A DNA stretch of 64,000 nucleotides from Hypomyces perniciosus (lineage: Eukaryota; Ascomycota; Sordariomycetes; Hypocreales; Hypocreaceae). This document shows, in pieces, positions 32,525 to 43,792 of the stretch. Each line of letters opens with the position of its first letter. The first letter of the stretch is position 1. Both the position numbers and the translations under genes were made by a program. The stretch is from assembly GCA_008477525.1 (NCBI GenBank), contig SPDT01000005.1:2790001-2854000 (forward strand). Reading direction: 5' to 3'. Under the pieces are notes generated by a model. The model was not told where the DNA came from. It did not search any database and was given only the letters and a program-made list of their open reading frames with translations.

Positions 32525-32944
32525 TGTCATATAGCATATAAGGTTACTTATCTACGCAGATTGTGTGGAGCTTTACTTTTGCTGGATTTGTGGTCTGATA
32601 GTTATGAGCCCGGTATTGTTTCGCGCGAAATTATCCGATATAGCTCTAGGTTGCAAGTTCGATTCTGTCCTAGAGGAATTAAAATACGCTAGGGTTCCTA
32701 CTATTTATTCGGGGGAATTAAAATAAAGCCGAAGAAAGTCCTAGTTTAACCAGATCTAGGCACTGCAGCCACAGTTAAGGTTAGCAGAAAAGTCCTCTGC
32801 GCCCTGCCCTTTATATAGGATTACAGGGAATACAGGCGCTCTATCTGGACTATCGCACCTGGGGGGTGTGTCACATAGCATATAAGGTCACTTATCCACG
32901 CAGATTGTATAGAGCTTCACTTTTGCTGGATTTGTAGTCTGGCA
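32525..32944 (+). mobile_element. TRIM-like element, copy 1 (420 bp, 76-bp terminal direct repeats)
   Basis: Terminal direct repeats at 32525-32600 and 32869-32944 begin TGTCAYATAGCATATAAGG and end TCTGATA and TCTGGCA. A G-run (GGGGGGTG) directly before the right repeat looks like a polypurine tract. Flanked by TTATC at 32520-32524 and 32945-32949. The interior has no coding capacity; it holds TTTCGCGCGAAA and a tRNA-T-arm-like AAGTTCGATTCTG within a CTCTAGG...CCTAGAG stem. Features match a terminal-repeat retrotransposon in miniature. It is inserted between the RT and RNase H coding parts of the chromovirus. Confidence 0.82.
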
Positions 32945-35900
32945 TTATCTTAAACTTATATTTAATAATATTAATTTAAATGCTAATATTTTAAAGGCAG
33001 GCTATTACTTTATATATATATTTTTAATACTCTATTTAATATAATAAATATATAAGGATATTATTAAAGTATAGTATATAGATATAGTTAAAGAGGTTAT
33101 AGAAAGTATAGTAAATATAGTATTAAAATATAATAAATATATTATAAAGGCTAAAAGGTATAATTAATATTTTAAAGAGGCTAAACTTTATAATAAACAC
33201 TATTTTTTATATATCCCCTTTAATAATATAAAGGTTATTAAATATAGCGATAATATTAAATTTTATATATACCTTTATATAGTTTAAAGCATTAAAGGTT
33301 TCCTGGATTAATAGCAATAAGCATTAATTTTTAATAATAATATTATTTAACTTTTAATAATTTTAATAAATATAAATACTATTTCCTAGTTTTACAGCTA
33401 AAAGGAAAGGAGTAGTATATTATATTTGCAATTTATAAATAAATCTTTTTATTAAGTTATTATTTAATTATTTTGTTATTATTTATAGTTTATTAAATAA
33501 AAATATCTTATTTTTTTAATATAGTAAATCTTTTTTTAATAGTATTTTAATTTTATAGTCCTAAGTTTATTATAAAGGAAGTTTATTTACTGTCTTTAGC
33601 AGGAAAGTATTATATAAATTATATAGTTAAAATAGCAGTTTTTTCAGGATATTTAGTTTATTAAGTTTAAGTTTCTATACTATAAATTTCTTAATATTAG
33701 CAGCTATAATTTTTCTTAATTATACTAAAAAGTAGTATTTATTAATAAAGTAATATATTTTTTTAAGTAATATTATTTTTACTTTAATATAGTCTTTTTA
33801 TCCTATGAATATTTATTAGAAAAACTTATTTAAAAGTTTTAATAAGGTAATAGGTATAAATTCTTTAATTTTAATAGTTTAGTTAATTTCTTTTTAAGTT
33901 ACTTTTATTATATAAATATATAGTTATTAATAAAAGGTAATAAAGTTTATAGCTACTATTATTTATATATCTGCTATATTTAAGTATACTTTTTAATTTT
34001 AAAGTTTAATTTAGTTTTATAAAAGTAATATATTGAAAAGTAATAGTAATAGCTTTAATAGGGTTTATTATTATTATTATTAACTATAAATTATAAGGGT
34101 AGGCAGTAGCTTTATATATATTTAATTCAAGATTATTTATATTTATATTTCTTTATTATTAGTTCTATTATACTTATAGGTTATATAGTAATTTTAGTTT
34201 AGTATTAAGGTTTATAGAATATATAGTTTAAAGGCCCCCTTTTTAATTAGGTTATAGTTTATTTCTTTTAAAGTATTTTTAATTAATAATTATTAATATA
34301 ATATAATTCTTTATTTAATTAAATTAAACTTTACTTTATTTCAAGTATTTTTAATTATTAATTGCTAGTAATATATACTCTTTATATTAACTTTAATAAA
34401 GTTATTTTTTATTTTAACTACTATTAAGATTTATATAAAACTAGCTATACTTTTTAAAAGATAATAATAATAATAGTAATAAAATTTAAAGGTAATAGTT
34501 AACTTTTCCTAGTTAATATTAAAGTTATATTTTATTAGCTATAAAAGGCTAAGGATTATAAATATATTATTAAGGATATTTATAATAAAAAAAGGCAGAG
34601 TTTTTTATAAAAGCTAATTATAATTTATATAATAAAAAAGTTTAAAATTTTATTAACTATACTTTTATTAATAAATAATTTTTTTTAGTATATAGTAATT
34701 ATGAAATAGTAATATTAAATTATTTAATAAAAGTATAACTAATAAAAGCTTAAAGTATATAGCTACTATTTATTACAGCTTTTATATTAATATAGATATT
34801 ATATATAAAGAATAGCATAATTTATATTAAAAGGGATTTATTATTTATTAATTTCAATTTAAAAGGGTTTTAATTAAAAGATAATAGTAGATTTATTTTA
34901 AAATAATAATTTTATTTATAGTTAACCTTTACTTGCAATTTTTAATAAAGGTTAATCTTTTCTTTAATTTATAAATTAAATTTAAAAATTTAATAAGTAA
35001 ATTTAGCTAAATTAAAATAAACTAAAAATTAAAAAGCAGTATTATTATTATTATTTCTATTAATATTTAAAAAGGGTATATTATTTAAAGTTTAAATTTA
35101 TAAGTTATTTAGGCATTTTAAATCATATTAGCGCACTATTAAAGTTTAATTATTATACTTTACTAAACTATTTTATTATTAGCTTTAAAGTACTATTAAA
35201 TTAAAGTATAGCTAGTATAGTTAAATTTAGTAATTTTGATTTTATATTTAATATAAATTGCCTTAATATATATTAAACTGCTTTTTTTTATTATATTTAT
35301 TAAAGCTATAGCCTACTTTTTTATAGTAAAAATAAAGTCTTTTAGCGATATATTCTTTGTAAAAGACTTAAAGGTAAGGTAATAAAGTATATATAGTATC
35401 TAGTTATATTAAATTACTGGCTAGCGCTAAAGCAGTAGTTTAGTTATTCTACTAGTATTAGTAATAATATTATTAATATTAATACTACTACTATTAATAG
35501 CTTTATTAACGCTAGCCTATTTAAATAGTATAAAGGGTATTATAGTAAATGCCTTTTTAAAGCCTATTATAAATAATTTAATAAAGTTAATACTATTTAA
35601 TAAAATTAAACTTATTTAATTTAATTATTTAAGTCTTTATAGTATTAGTAAACTTTTAAAAGACTTTTATCTTTAAAGCCTTGATTATTTATTTAATAGT
35701 TTTATTATATTTATTATTTAATATAAATAATTTATTATAAAGTTTTAAAAAGGCTTATTTAATATATATAAATTATTAAAAGATTATAATATTTTTTAAA
35801 AAAAGTTAATTATTTTATATTATTTATTAAAATTAATAAAAAGTATTATATTAATCTTTTAATATTATTAAATAAAGTTATTAAAACGTTTAATAATAGT

Positions 35901-36632
35901 ATTAAAGTTTTTTTATTATAATTAATATATATTTCCCTTTAAAACCTTTATAATATATAAAATCTTTTTAAATTTAACTAAAAAAAGTAATTAATTGCCT
36001 ATAAAAGTAATATTAATTTAAAAATATTAGTTAATATATTTTTATTAATATTTAATAATATTCTTTTATTTACTATTAAATTATTTAAAGTTTTTAATTT
36101 AATAGTAGTTAAATGGGTTATTATTTCTAAAGCTTAATAGTAAGGTTATATTTAAAGCTTTAATTTAAGCTTTAATTTATATTTTAAAGTTTTAATTTTT
36201 AGCTACCTATTTTAAAATTCTTTATTTAAAGATTTTTTTTTTTTTATTATATTAAACCCTTTTTAATTATTTAATTAAAAAAATTAAATTAATAATAAAG
36301 GTTATTATCTTTAATAATTATATTTATTAAATATATATAGTTATTATTAATATTAGATTTTTATAAAGTTTTAAAGAAAAAAGGGAAAGGTATAACCTTT
36401 ATAGCTAAAACTATAATCTATTAGGCTAAGTTAAACTGCAGGGTAAAGTTTAAGGTATTTATATTTATCTCACTTATAATTAGTTTCTTATAGATATAGG
36501 GTTTAAAGGATAAAGGCTAGGCTATATAGGTATTATTATAGGTTTAAAAATAAAAGGGGATTTAAAGGGAATTTATAATTAATTAAATATATACTTTATA
36601 ACAGTGCAGTTAAGTTAAGGGATAATATAAAC

Positions 36633-36804
36633 TATTACAGTATAGAAAGGCAGGTTAAGGCAAATATTATTATTATACTGTAGAGAGCGAGAAAGCCTTA
36701 AGGCTTTATGGAAAGCTATAGCTAGGAACGCGTCAGGGCCTAGTCACGTGACCAGGGCTCACGTAACAGGGCGTTAATATCGCGTCACGGTCGGTGCCGT
36801 GATA
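36633..36804 (-). repeat. Chromovirus 5' LTR (172 bp)
   Basis: Same length as the copy at 30122. It begins TATTACAGTATAG and ends GGTGCCGTGATA, followed by TATAT. RIP is strongest in its first third, while the last third keeps CpG-rich sequence. Confidence 0.85.
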
Positions 36805-37173
36805 TATATAATATATATATACCTATATATAACGACTAGTCTTAAGCGCGGGAACCGCGCTCCTACTAGAACTATAAAGCGGCAATTAAGTAATGTAAGG
36901 ACTAAAAGATACTGCGGATTATTTAATTATAATGCCAGCAGCTAAAAGCAATTAATGGTTACTTTTATATGCCTTAGCGGCTATTAAGTTACAGGTAGGG
37001 TTATATATTAAAGGGGGAAAATGGTTAATTTCTATTAAACCAAGTCTATCTATATATCTTTATACTTTTTATACTTTTTTAATCTAATAGCTGCTTAAAT
37101 AAATAGCCGACTTTTCTTAAGTAAGTTAATAAGAAAAATATAGGTGTTAAGTATATTAGTTACCCTTAATAAA

Positions 37174-37739
37174 CTATTTATTTCGTTTTATATAACAATA
37201 GTTTAATTATAGCTTATATATTTTATTAGTTTTAAAGCTATATAGTTATTAATACTATTATTAAAGTCTAATATATTAAGTTTAGCTAGTTTATTTATTA
37301 ATACTCTAGTTTAATTAAATCGATTAATGGCTTTTTATAGTATAAACAGTATATTATTTTTAATACTAATTAGCTAGTTATCCTAATCCTCTTTACTATT
37401 AAGGATAATACTACTCTTTTAGGCTTTATAGTTGCAGTTATACTACTATATTGCGTTATAGAAAGGTAGGTTATATATTTAAAGTTTTAAATAATATGGT
37501 TATTGTAATTACTTTTAATGTTCTTGAGAATAGGGGGAAAATATTTATTTTTTTATATCTATAGTGGCCTTTATATATGTATCCAGGCTTATAACTATCG
37601 CGTATATAAGGCTTATATAGTCAGCAGTTATCTAACTCTATAAAGATTAAATAGCACCTAAATTCTATCTCTATTTATCTTTACTGCTAATATCTGTAAG
37701 ACTATCCTTGTTATTACTAATAGTTTCCTGGCCAGTTAA
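37174..37739. other. AT-rich sequence without recognisable features
   Basis: About 570 bp between the split LTR and the transposase remnant. No domain is readable. Confidence 0.5.
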
Positions 37740-38140
37740 TTTATAATGCTAGAAGAACGCAACGCGTTCTTCTTCTCCACCCTCTTAGACCCTCCTCGTA
37801 TTCCAATTTGTGTTATCTTTATTGGACTTTTTCCACCAATCCACGTTATCCAACAGCTAGAAGCACTAAGCAAACTGCAATCCGTATATTTAACGGCGCC
37901 GAGCTTATTGAGTGGCCGCCATACAGCGTAGACCTCAACCCAATTGAGTATATGTGGGTTTGGATAAAGAGATGGATTGTCAGGTCTTATCCAACCCGCC
38001 CTACTGGTCATCAATTGCATGAAGCTATCGTGAGAGCCTGGGACTATGTGCCGGAAGACTTCTTTTGAAGCTAGTCCATTCAATTCCTTGAAGATTAGCT
38101 GCTGTTAGGGCTGCACGAGGTGGCTACACTCGCTATTAGA
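37740..38140 (+). pseudogene. Tc1/mariner-type transposase remnant and 3' end
   Basis: The frame at 37808-38068 ends a DDE-type transposase: WPPYSVDLNPIEYMWVWIK is the C-terminal motif (WPxxSPDLNPIExxW) containing the last catalytic acidic region. The upstream part is frameshifted and truncated, and the first two catalytic residues are not visible. After the stop (38068), GCACGAGGTGGCTACACTCG near 38113 resembles the inner part of a terminal inverted repeat of fungal Tc1-like elements; no left partner is in the window. The fragment is GC-balanced and shows no obvious RIP. Confidence 0.75.
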
Positions 38141-38595
38141 GTAACTTTAGAGTACCAGAAAAATCCTTGAATTGATACCTTTTTCAGACCTAGAAAATGG
38201 TCCCTGCAAGTACCTTTGATCCCCACTATATATTTTCTGTTCTTTTTAATTGGCTGCTTATCCCTGTAAAATTGGCTTGGAAGTACACGCTAATGAAACA
38301 TTCAGGGGGTAGGCTGTACAGGAGCTTCAATGTGCTCCGGCCAATGAGGCCTCGTACATATGGGCAAACGCTCGCCAAGGAGCCCAAGAAGGTAATGCCA
38401 ATCAGCCTGGCGCTTAAATATGGCCAAAAATAGCAGCTAAACAGCTGTAGAAATATATCCCTCTCTCTCGTGCCCGAAAAAATCCTCCCTAACATTGTCT
38501 TTTTTTTCTTTTCACCCTCAACACATATCGGAGGATAGAAAAAGCTTAGGAAGGGTGTGTCGCACACTCTCCTATCTTTTCGCTCTAACACTGGC

Positions 38596-39417
38596 ATGGC
38601 TTTTCTTCGCTCGTTTAGCCTCTTATTCGCTGTCTTTAGCGCAGTCATTCGCGCAATAAGCATATTTTCGCAACCTCCCGCTGCGGGTCCGACGAATAAT
38701 TACCAAGACAACCCGAGGTACAAGGTTGGAGAAAAGATCGACCTACAATGGACCTCAGACTTAGAATACATGGCACTGCTCTTATGGCAGCAGTATCCAA
38801 GTCCTACTGATGGCCAAACAAAGTACATATCGTTGCTTGGTGGTGCGTCCATTGGCCACGAACGAGGCGTGGCCGTCAATACTAATAACGGAACAGACAA
38901 ATCGCGATCGACAAGCCTCATCTGGACGGTCGACGTTAACAAGTTCTCAACAGACCTACCGGAAGGGGAGGATCTAGTGTATTTCTTGGCTCTATACAAC
39001 TCTTCAGCGACGATATACGATGCTACCTCGCACTACTTTAATGTCAGCAAAGCAATTGCAGTAGTATCAACTACGACGACGACGGCGGCTACATCCACTC
39101 CAGCTCAATCATCCACAGAACCACCAACTAAAACACCATCGCAGACACCGCCAGCAGAGCCAAGCGCAGGTCTCTCGAATAGTACAGTTGCAGGTATCGC
39201 AGTAGGGGCAACGCTTGGAGCTGTACTCGTCATGGGGGCCGTGGCGCTGCTACTTTGGAGGAGGCGAAGAAATATGACCGGGGAAAGCGCTCAGAGTCAG
39301 AAGGCTGCGTCGTCGCAGGAACACAAACCGGAATTCAAAATGGAACTCCCAGGCGAATCGTGCCAAATACACGAGAAGGGCCCTGGCAATATCGAGATAC
39401 ACGAAATGCCAACATGA
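38596..39417 (+). CDS. Single-pass membrane protein, signal peptide plus Ser/Thr-rich ectodomain
   Basis: 273 residues from ATG 38596, chosen because MAFLRSFSLLFAVFSAVIRA is a clean signal peptide; the frame is open further upstream but only from a GTG. After it comes an ectodomain of about 130 residues (YKVGEKIDLQWTSDLEYMAL) of a kind common in fungal surface proteins with Kre9/Knh1-like or Ig-like folds. Then follow a Thr/Ser/Pro-rich stalk (TTTTTAATSTPAQSSTEPPT), a transmembrane helix (VAGIAVGATLGAVLVMGAVA), RRRR on the cytosolic side and a charged tail. No introns, stops or RIP signs. It lies in a GC-balanced island inside the AT-rich block. Function unknown; a sensor-like or wall-associated role is only a guess. 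Confidence 0.75.
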   Translation: MAFLRSFSLLFAVFSAVIRAISIFSQPPAAGPTNNYQDNPRYKVGEKIDLQWTSDLEYMALLLWQQYPSPTDGQTKYISLLGGASIGHERGVAVNTNNGTDKSRSTSLIWTVDVNKFSTDLPEGEDLVYFLALYNSSATIYDATSHYFNVSKAIAVVSTTTTTAATSTPAQSSTEPPTKTPSQTPPAEPSAGLSNSTVAGIAVGATLGAVLVMGAVALLLWRRRRNMTGESAQSQKAASSQEHKPEFKMELPGESCQIHEKGPGNIEIHEMPT

Positions 39418-41491
39418 TGACTAAGGATGAAAGCGATTGCCTTGAGGCTTATAAATACAAGATTAATGGCAATGTTAATTGTAAAATTTGTTTATGTCCA
39501 TATGGCACTAAAGTTACAAAGTATATAGTGTCACTTATCTATGCAGTTGATTGTAAGGAGCAATCAACTAGCTAATTACAAAGATAATAACGCGATATAA
39601 TTATTGTTACAATAATAAAATTGCATAGACACCTAACTAAGGACTACCGGGTAAAGTGCCAGAAATGCATACAGGCATTATTAAAGCTTTATAATATCTG
39701 CATTATTAGCTTTAAGTAAAGTAAAAGCCACTATATACTATATAGTAAAGAGCTTTAAAAGAGAATAATAGGCATAAATTATACGCCATTCATATTAAAG
39801 GGCTGTTTTAATTATAGGACCTTAAGATATAGAAATATATCTATAAAAAGAAATTACTAATAAAATATAACTTTTTAAGTGAATTCTAAATGTATCGCTA
39901 ATATATAATATTAATATAGTTAAGGGCAATAACTGGGAAATGGCAGGGAAATAGAGGAATAATAATTAAGCGGATATTTCCCTTTATTTTCCTAGGATAT
40001 ATCTAAGAAATAGATTTCCTAGATATTTCCCTAATATTTCCTTTTAAGGGCTATATAAAAGAAAATAGAAGTTATAGTAAAAGGGGCATCTTTCATTAAC
40101 CTTTGATTTTATTATATATTAATTATAGTTTTATATTTTATATATTAATATAAGTATATTATAGAACCTATTAATTTATAGAGTTAATTATTTCTTTAAG
40201 TTTAGCCTTTATAGTTAACCTTACAAATAATTTATAATAAGGTATTTAAGTTTATTTAATATAAAGGTGTATACTTTTTTAATAGTTAATAGCTAGTGAA
40301 CTTAAACTACTATATAAATAATTTATAATTATATTACTTTAAAAAAGAATTATTTAAAAAGGATTATTTAAATAATATTAATAATTCTTTAAAATATAAA
40401 TAATTAAATATAGTAAATTAATTTATATAATATTAAATATATAAATAAACTATAAAAGCTTTATTTTTTTCTATATTCTTTTAAAATACTTTGTACTTTA
40501 TAAATTATTATTATTAATAAATATAAAGTATAAAGTAATTATATATAGTTCTAAAGCAACTTTAAAAGACTTTACTTTATATTAAATTATCTTTATTTTT
40601 TAATACTTTTAATATATTAGTAATTATTAAACCTTATTATTTATTTTCTATTAACTTTTAATTTTTATAGTAAAAAGGGTATAAGTCTTTTACTTTTCTT
40701 TTATTATATATTAAAGCCTAAAAATCTTTTTATTTAAAATCTGATTTTTAAAGCTGAAACATTAAAGCTCAAATCTTAAATATAAAAATTCTTTTTAAAT
40801 GCCTTAAATTCTTTATAAAATAGAAAATATATTTAAATTAATAGGGATTTAAAGTATATAAATACAAAGTAATTATCCTCCTTGATAAGTAATATATTAC
40901 GTTAATAAAGGACTTATAGTATTATCAAAATATATATAAAAGACGTAATTATTAAGTAATTGTTTAAAAACTTAGAATTTTATTATTTTTATTTAAATTT
41001 ATTTTAATAAAAGTATTTTGTTTAATTTCTATTATATAATAATACTATTATCGTATTTATTAACAATTTATGACTATATTTATATCTTAAAAGGTAAAAT
41101 AAAAAAATAGTAAATTTAATTATATTATAATTAAATATTTAAATTAATATAACTATTAATATTCTTTAGTATAAAGTAATATTATCTAATATTTCTATAA
41201 ACCTTTAATTTAATACTTTATAATTATAAAAGTATTAAATTAAAAGTAAATCTATTAATCTAAACTTTTATTTTAATATAATTTCTAGATTATTTACTGG
41301 TTTAAATTAAAAGCAGTAAAATTGAATATATTAAATAAAAGATTTTAAGATATTCTAGTAAAATTAAATTAATATAATAGCCAATTAAATGAAAAGAAAA
41401 GAATTTTACTTTTAAAAAGCTACTTTAATCCTTATATTTATATTAATATTATAAGAAATATAAGTAATAAAAACCTATTTACTATAATAAT
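39418..41491. other. AT-rich region with unidentified repeat remnants
   Basis: No gene supported. At 39600-39860 a plus-strand frame with Cys pairs (KCQKC) can be followed through several stops, suggesting a decayed protein-coding fragment of unknown origin. Beyond 39900 the sequence is almost purely A/T with no readable domain. Confidence 0.4.
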
Positions 41492-41757
41492 TGTGGCGGA
41501 GCGCGGTACAGCTATGTGGAGTATAGAGAGATGGGAAACGAAGCTTGATTCTATGAAAGAGAATATGCCGTAGTGGCCTCGCTATATATACATATAGCTA
41601 ACACAAAGAAAAAGCTGTATGCAGGCGCTTACAGCGCCTGCATAGTCTAATATATCGCTTACGCTATATATATATCAGCTTTTATCTGCTAATAAAGCAG
41701 ATAAGAGCTCTTTAGCGCCGGCAAGCGGTAGGGCCCTGGCGTACTTAACCTAATACA
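41492..41757 (-). repeat. Copia-2 3' LTR (266 bp)
   Basis: On the minus strand it starts TGTATTAGG and ends CGCTCCGCCACA, giving TG...CA ends. It contains a perfect hairpin, ATGCAGGCGCT-TAC-AGCGCCTGCAT, near 41620. It adjoins the polypurine tract at 41758. Weakly RIP-mutated compared with the internal region. Confidence 0.65.
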
Positions 41758-42181
41758 CCCCCCAGTTAATAAAGCTATTCCTAATGCTTTATTAACTGCT
41801 ACTCTAGCCTATCTATAGTGTTATAATTAACTAACCGCGCTCTTAAAGCCTCTTTTACTTAATTAGAAGCTCTTTATTATAAATATATATCGATATTCTG
41901 TTGTAAAGGTGAAAGGAATATAAGTGCTGTAGCTATTATTGTTCTGTAATAATAGGAAGTTAAATAATAAAGCTTTTAAGCAGGTAAATCGGTCCTGAAC
42001 AGCTAGAATAGGTATATTAGCTGCCCCCTTAGCTTTATTCCTTGCTTTTCTTTTTTAGTTATTAATATTATTATTATCAATATTAACAATAATATTAATA
42101 TTAACAGCAATAGCAGTATAGCCCTTACTGTAAGTATTACACTTCCAATTAATTCCTTTTATACTGCATGTTTATTAGCTA

Positions 42182-42643
42182 ATAGTGAAATCGCAAAAGA
42201 AGAATACTTTATCGGTAAAGCATAGTCGTGGTCGCCCCCTAAAGGTGGCTTGTCGCGGCGTTAGTTGCTTGGCTGGCTAAGCGGCCACGCCTATTGCTGC
42301 TCCCGCTCCTGCGCTGGCTCCTGCTCCGGCTCCTGCTCCTGCTCCGGCTGGTCCTGGCCGGTCTAGGCGTGCTGCGGCTATTGCCGCTTTAGACGTGCGC
42401 TTGGCTGCTGTTCATGAAGCACGCCTCGCTACTGAGGCAGCTTTATCCTTATCTTTGTCGGCTCCTCTTCCTGCTGCTGCCGTCCCGGCCTTTGCCCCTG
42501 TCGCTGCTGCTGCTGCTCTAGAGGCTGCTCCCGCTGCTGCCCCTGCTGCCGTGCCGTTATCCCTTCTTTATAAGGGTTATCTAAAGTCGGCAATTGCCGG
42601 TAAAGGAGACTTCTCCCAGTATATTTCCATTGCCTGCTTTTAG
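42182..42643 (+). pseudogene. Antisense AT-hook/Ala-Pro-rich ORF between copia-2 pol and 3' LTR
   Basis: A 153-codon plus-strand frame with a single stop (TAA at 42278-42280, codon 33, as from CAA by C-to-T). The first codons are ATA GTG AAA, so the start is either a RIP-changed ATG or the GTG. The N-terminus holds an AT-hook-like RGRPLK after a basic stretch. Then come Ala-Pro repeats encoded by GCTCCT/GCTCCG, a helical Ala-Glu-Arg stretch (DVRLAAVHEARLATEAALSL) and a polar C-terminus ending in CF. It is strongly GC-rich inside AT-rich surroundings and keeps many CpA/TpG sites, so RIP largely missed it. It lies opposite to the copia-2 coding strand. No family recognised. Confidence 0.5.
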
Positions 42644-43792
42644 CAGTGCGCTGCTTACTTTAATAGTAATTACCAATATACCCCCTAGTAAACTACTCCT
42701 TAACTTACCTATATTGCTTTATTTAATTATATACTTTATAATTATTTAGTGCTTGCATTAATTGTATGCCAGCTTTTTTAAGCTGTAAGTAAAGAGGATA
42801 ACTAGGTAAGTATACTTTTTTCTCTTTATATGCTTATAAGCTTATATAATTAGATAGTAACCTAGTATAAAAAGGCATTACGCCTTTAATTTAACCTGTT
42901 AAAGGAGGAGAACTTAATTTACCTTAAAAAGGCTACTACTTTAAGCAGCAGTAATAATAATAATAATACCCTTTATATATAGGCGTATAAAGGCTAGAAA
43001 GCTTTTGGAAAATAGTTATTACAGTAATAGGATACACCTTTATAGCTAGCGGCCTATAGGCTTGAATTAACTAGTTTCCTATATTCTTATATATTCCATT
43101 TTAATAATTATATATCTATTAAGTTTAATAGTACTTTAAAGTGCTTAAAGCGCTATTATAATAGGGCTTTAATAAGCCTGTTAATAGGTATAAGGTTAAT
43201 AGAAAAATAAAGAACTGTAAATAATCTTTTTTAGTATTCCTATTAAAGCTATATATTTTATATATTAATATAATGCAGGTAAGTGCTAATTTATATACTC
43301 TTTTTAATTATAAGATATATAGTTAATTAATTGTTATAATTAATATTCCAATTAGCGCTAGGCTTAAATTTTATCTTTTAGAAAAGGCAATATAAACCTA
43401 TAGCCTCTTTTACTATTTAAGTAAAGGTAAGCAGTTTAGCTTTTATTATTAATATATTAATAGTACTTTAGTGTATTGTATTTTATAAAATAAAGCCTAA
43501 GAAAAGTATAATAAAATACCTTTAAAATAATTTTTAAATATTTATATTATTAGTAAAGGAAGTATTACTTAAAGCAGTTAAGATTTATATTTCTCCTCTC
43601 CCTTTATATTAAAGGGCTAGGAAACGCTATATATATAAATAGTAGATTAGCTAGTTAACTGCTTTAAAGTGCTTTTTACAAGGGTTAATTAGAAACTGTA
43701 ATAAAGTTAAGGCGCTGTAAGCTATATTTGGCCTTATTATAATAGCTGTATAGAGCACTAATCCTACTTTCTTTTAATATATCTTAATAGTT

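Larger units (their letters stand above)
30122..36804 (-). mobile_element. Full-length Ty3/gypsy chromovirus, RIP-inactivated
   Basis: 6,683 bp including the TRIM inserted in it. Direct 172-bp LTRs lie at 30122-30293 and 36633-36804, flanked by TATAT on both sides (30117-30121 and 36805-36809). The polypurine tract next to the left LTR (C-run 30296-30304) sets minus orientation. Reading the minus strand through many RIP stops gives reverse transcriptase at about 32950-33370 (LIQETFNALNYIKVY, then YFNNILIY for the catalytic YxDDILIY), RNase H at about 32320-32520 (FKYFILIKALN), and a C-terminal chromodomain near 30590-30760. That order and the chromodomain place it in the chromoviruses. Gag should lie near 35000-36600 but is too mutated to place. 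Confidence 0.88.
30086..37173 (-). repeat. Solo LTR of TGTCGGGG family, split by the chromovirus
   Basis: Two pieces, 30086-30121 (TGTTAAAGGGGAATTGGC...) and 36805-37173 (...CAGTTACCC), join into about 400 bp matching the elements at 43793 and 48181. It includes the GC-rich hairpin GCGCGGGAACCGCGC near 36847. The flanks CCATTT (30080-30085) and CTATTT (37174-37179) would be a 6-bp target duplication with one CpA-to-TpA change. Confidence 0.7.

Noticed and set aside
32650..32690. Functional tRNA gene at the T-arm-like motif in the TRIM
   Set aside because: No acceptor stem or full cloverleaf could be drawn around GTTCGATTC; kept only as a tRNA-like motif.
39255..39575. 106-codon plus ORF overlapping the membrane protein gene
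   Set aside because: Overlaps the end of the supported gene in another frame and runs into AT-rich sequence; no domain.
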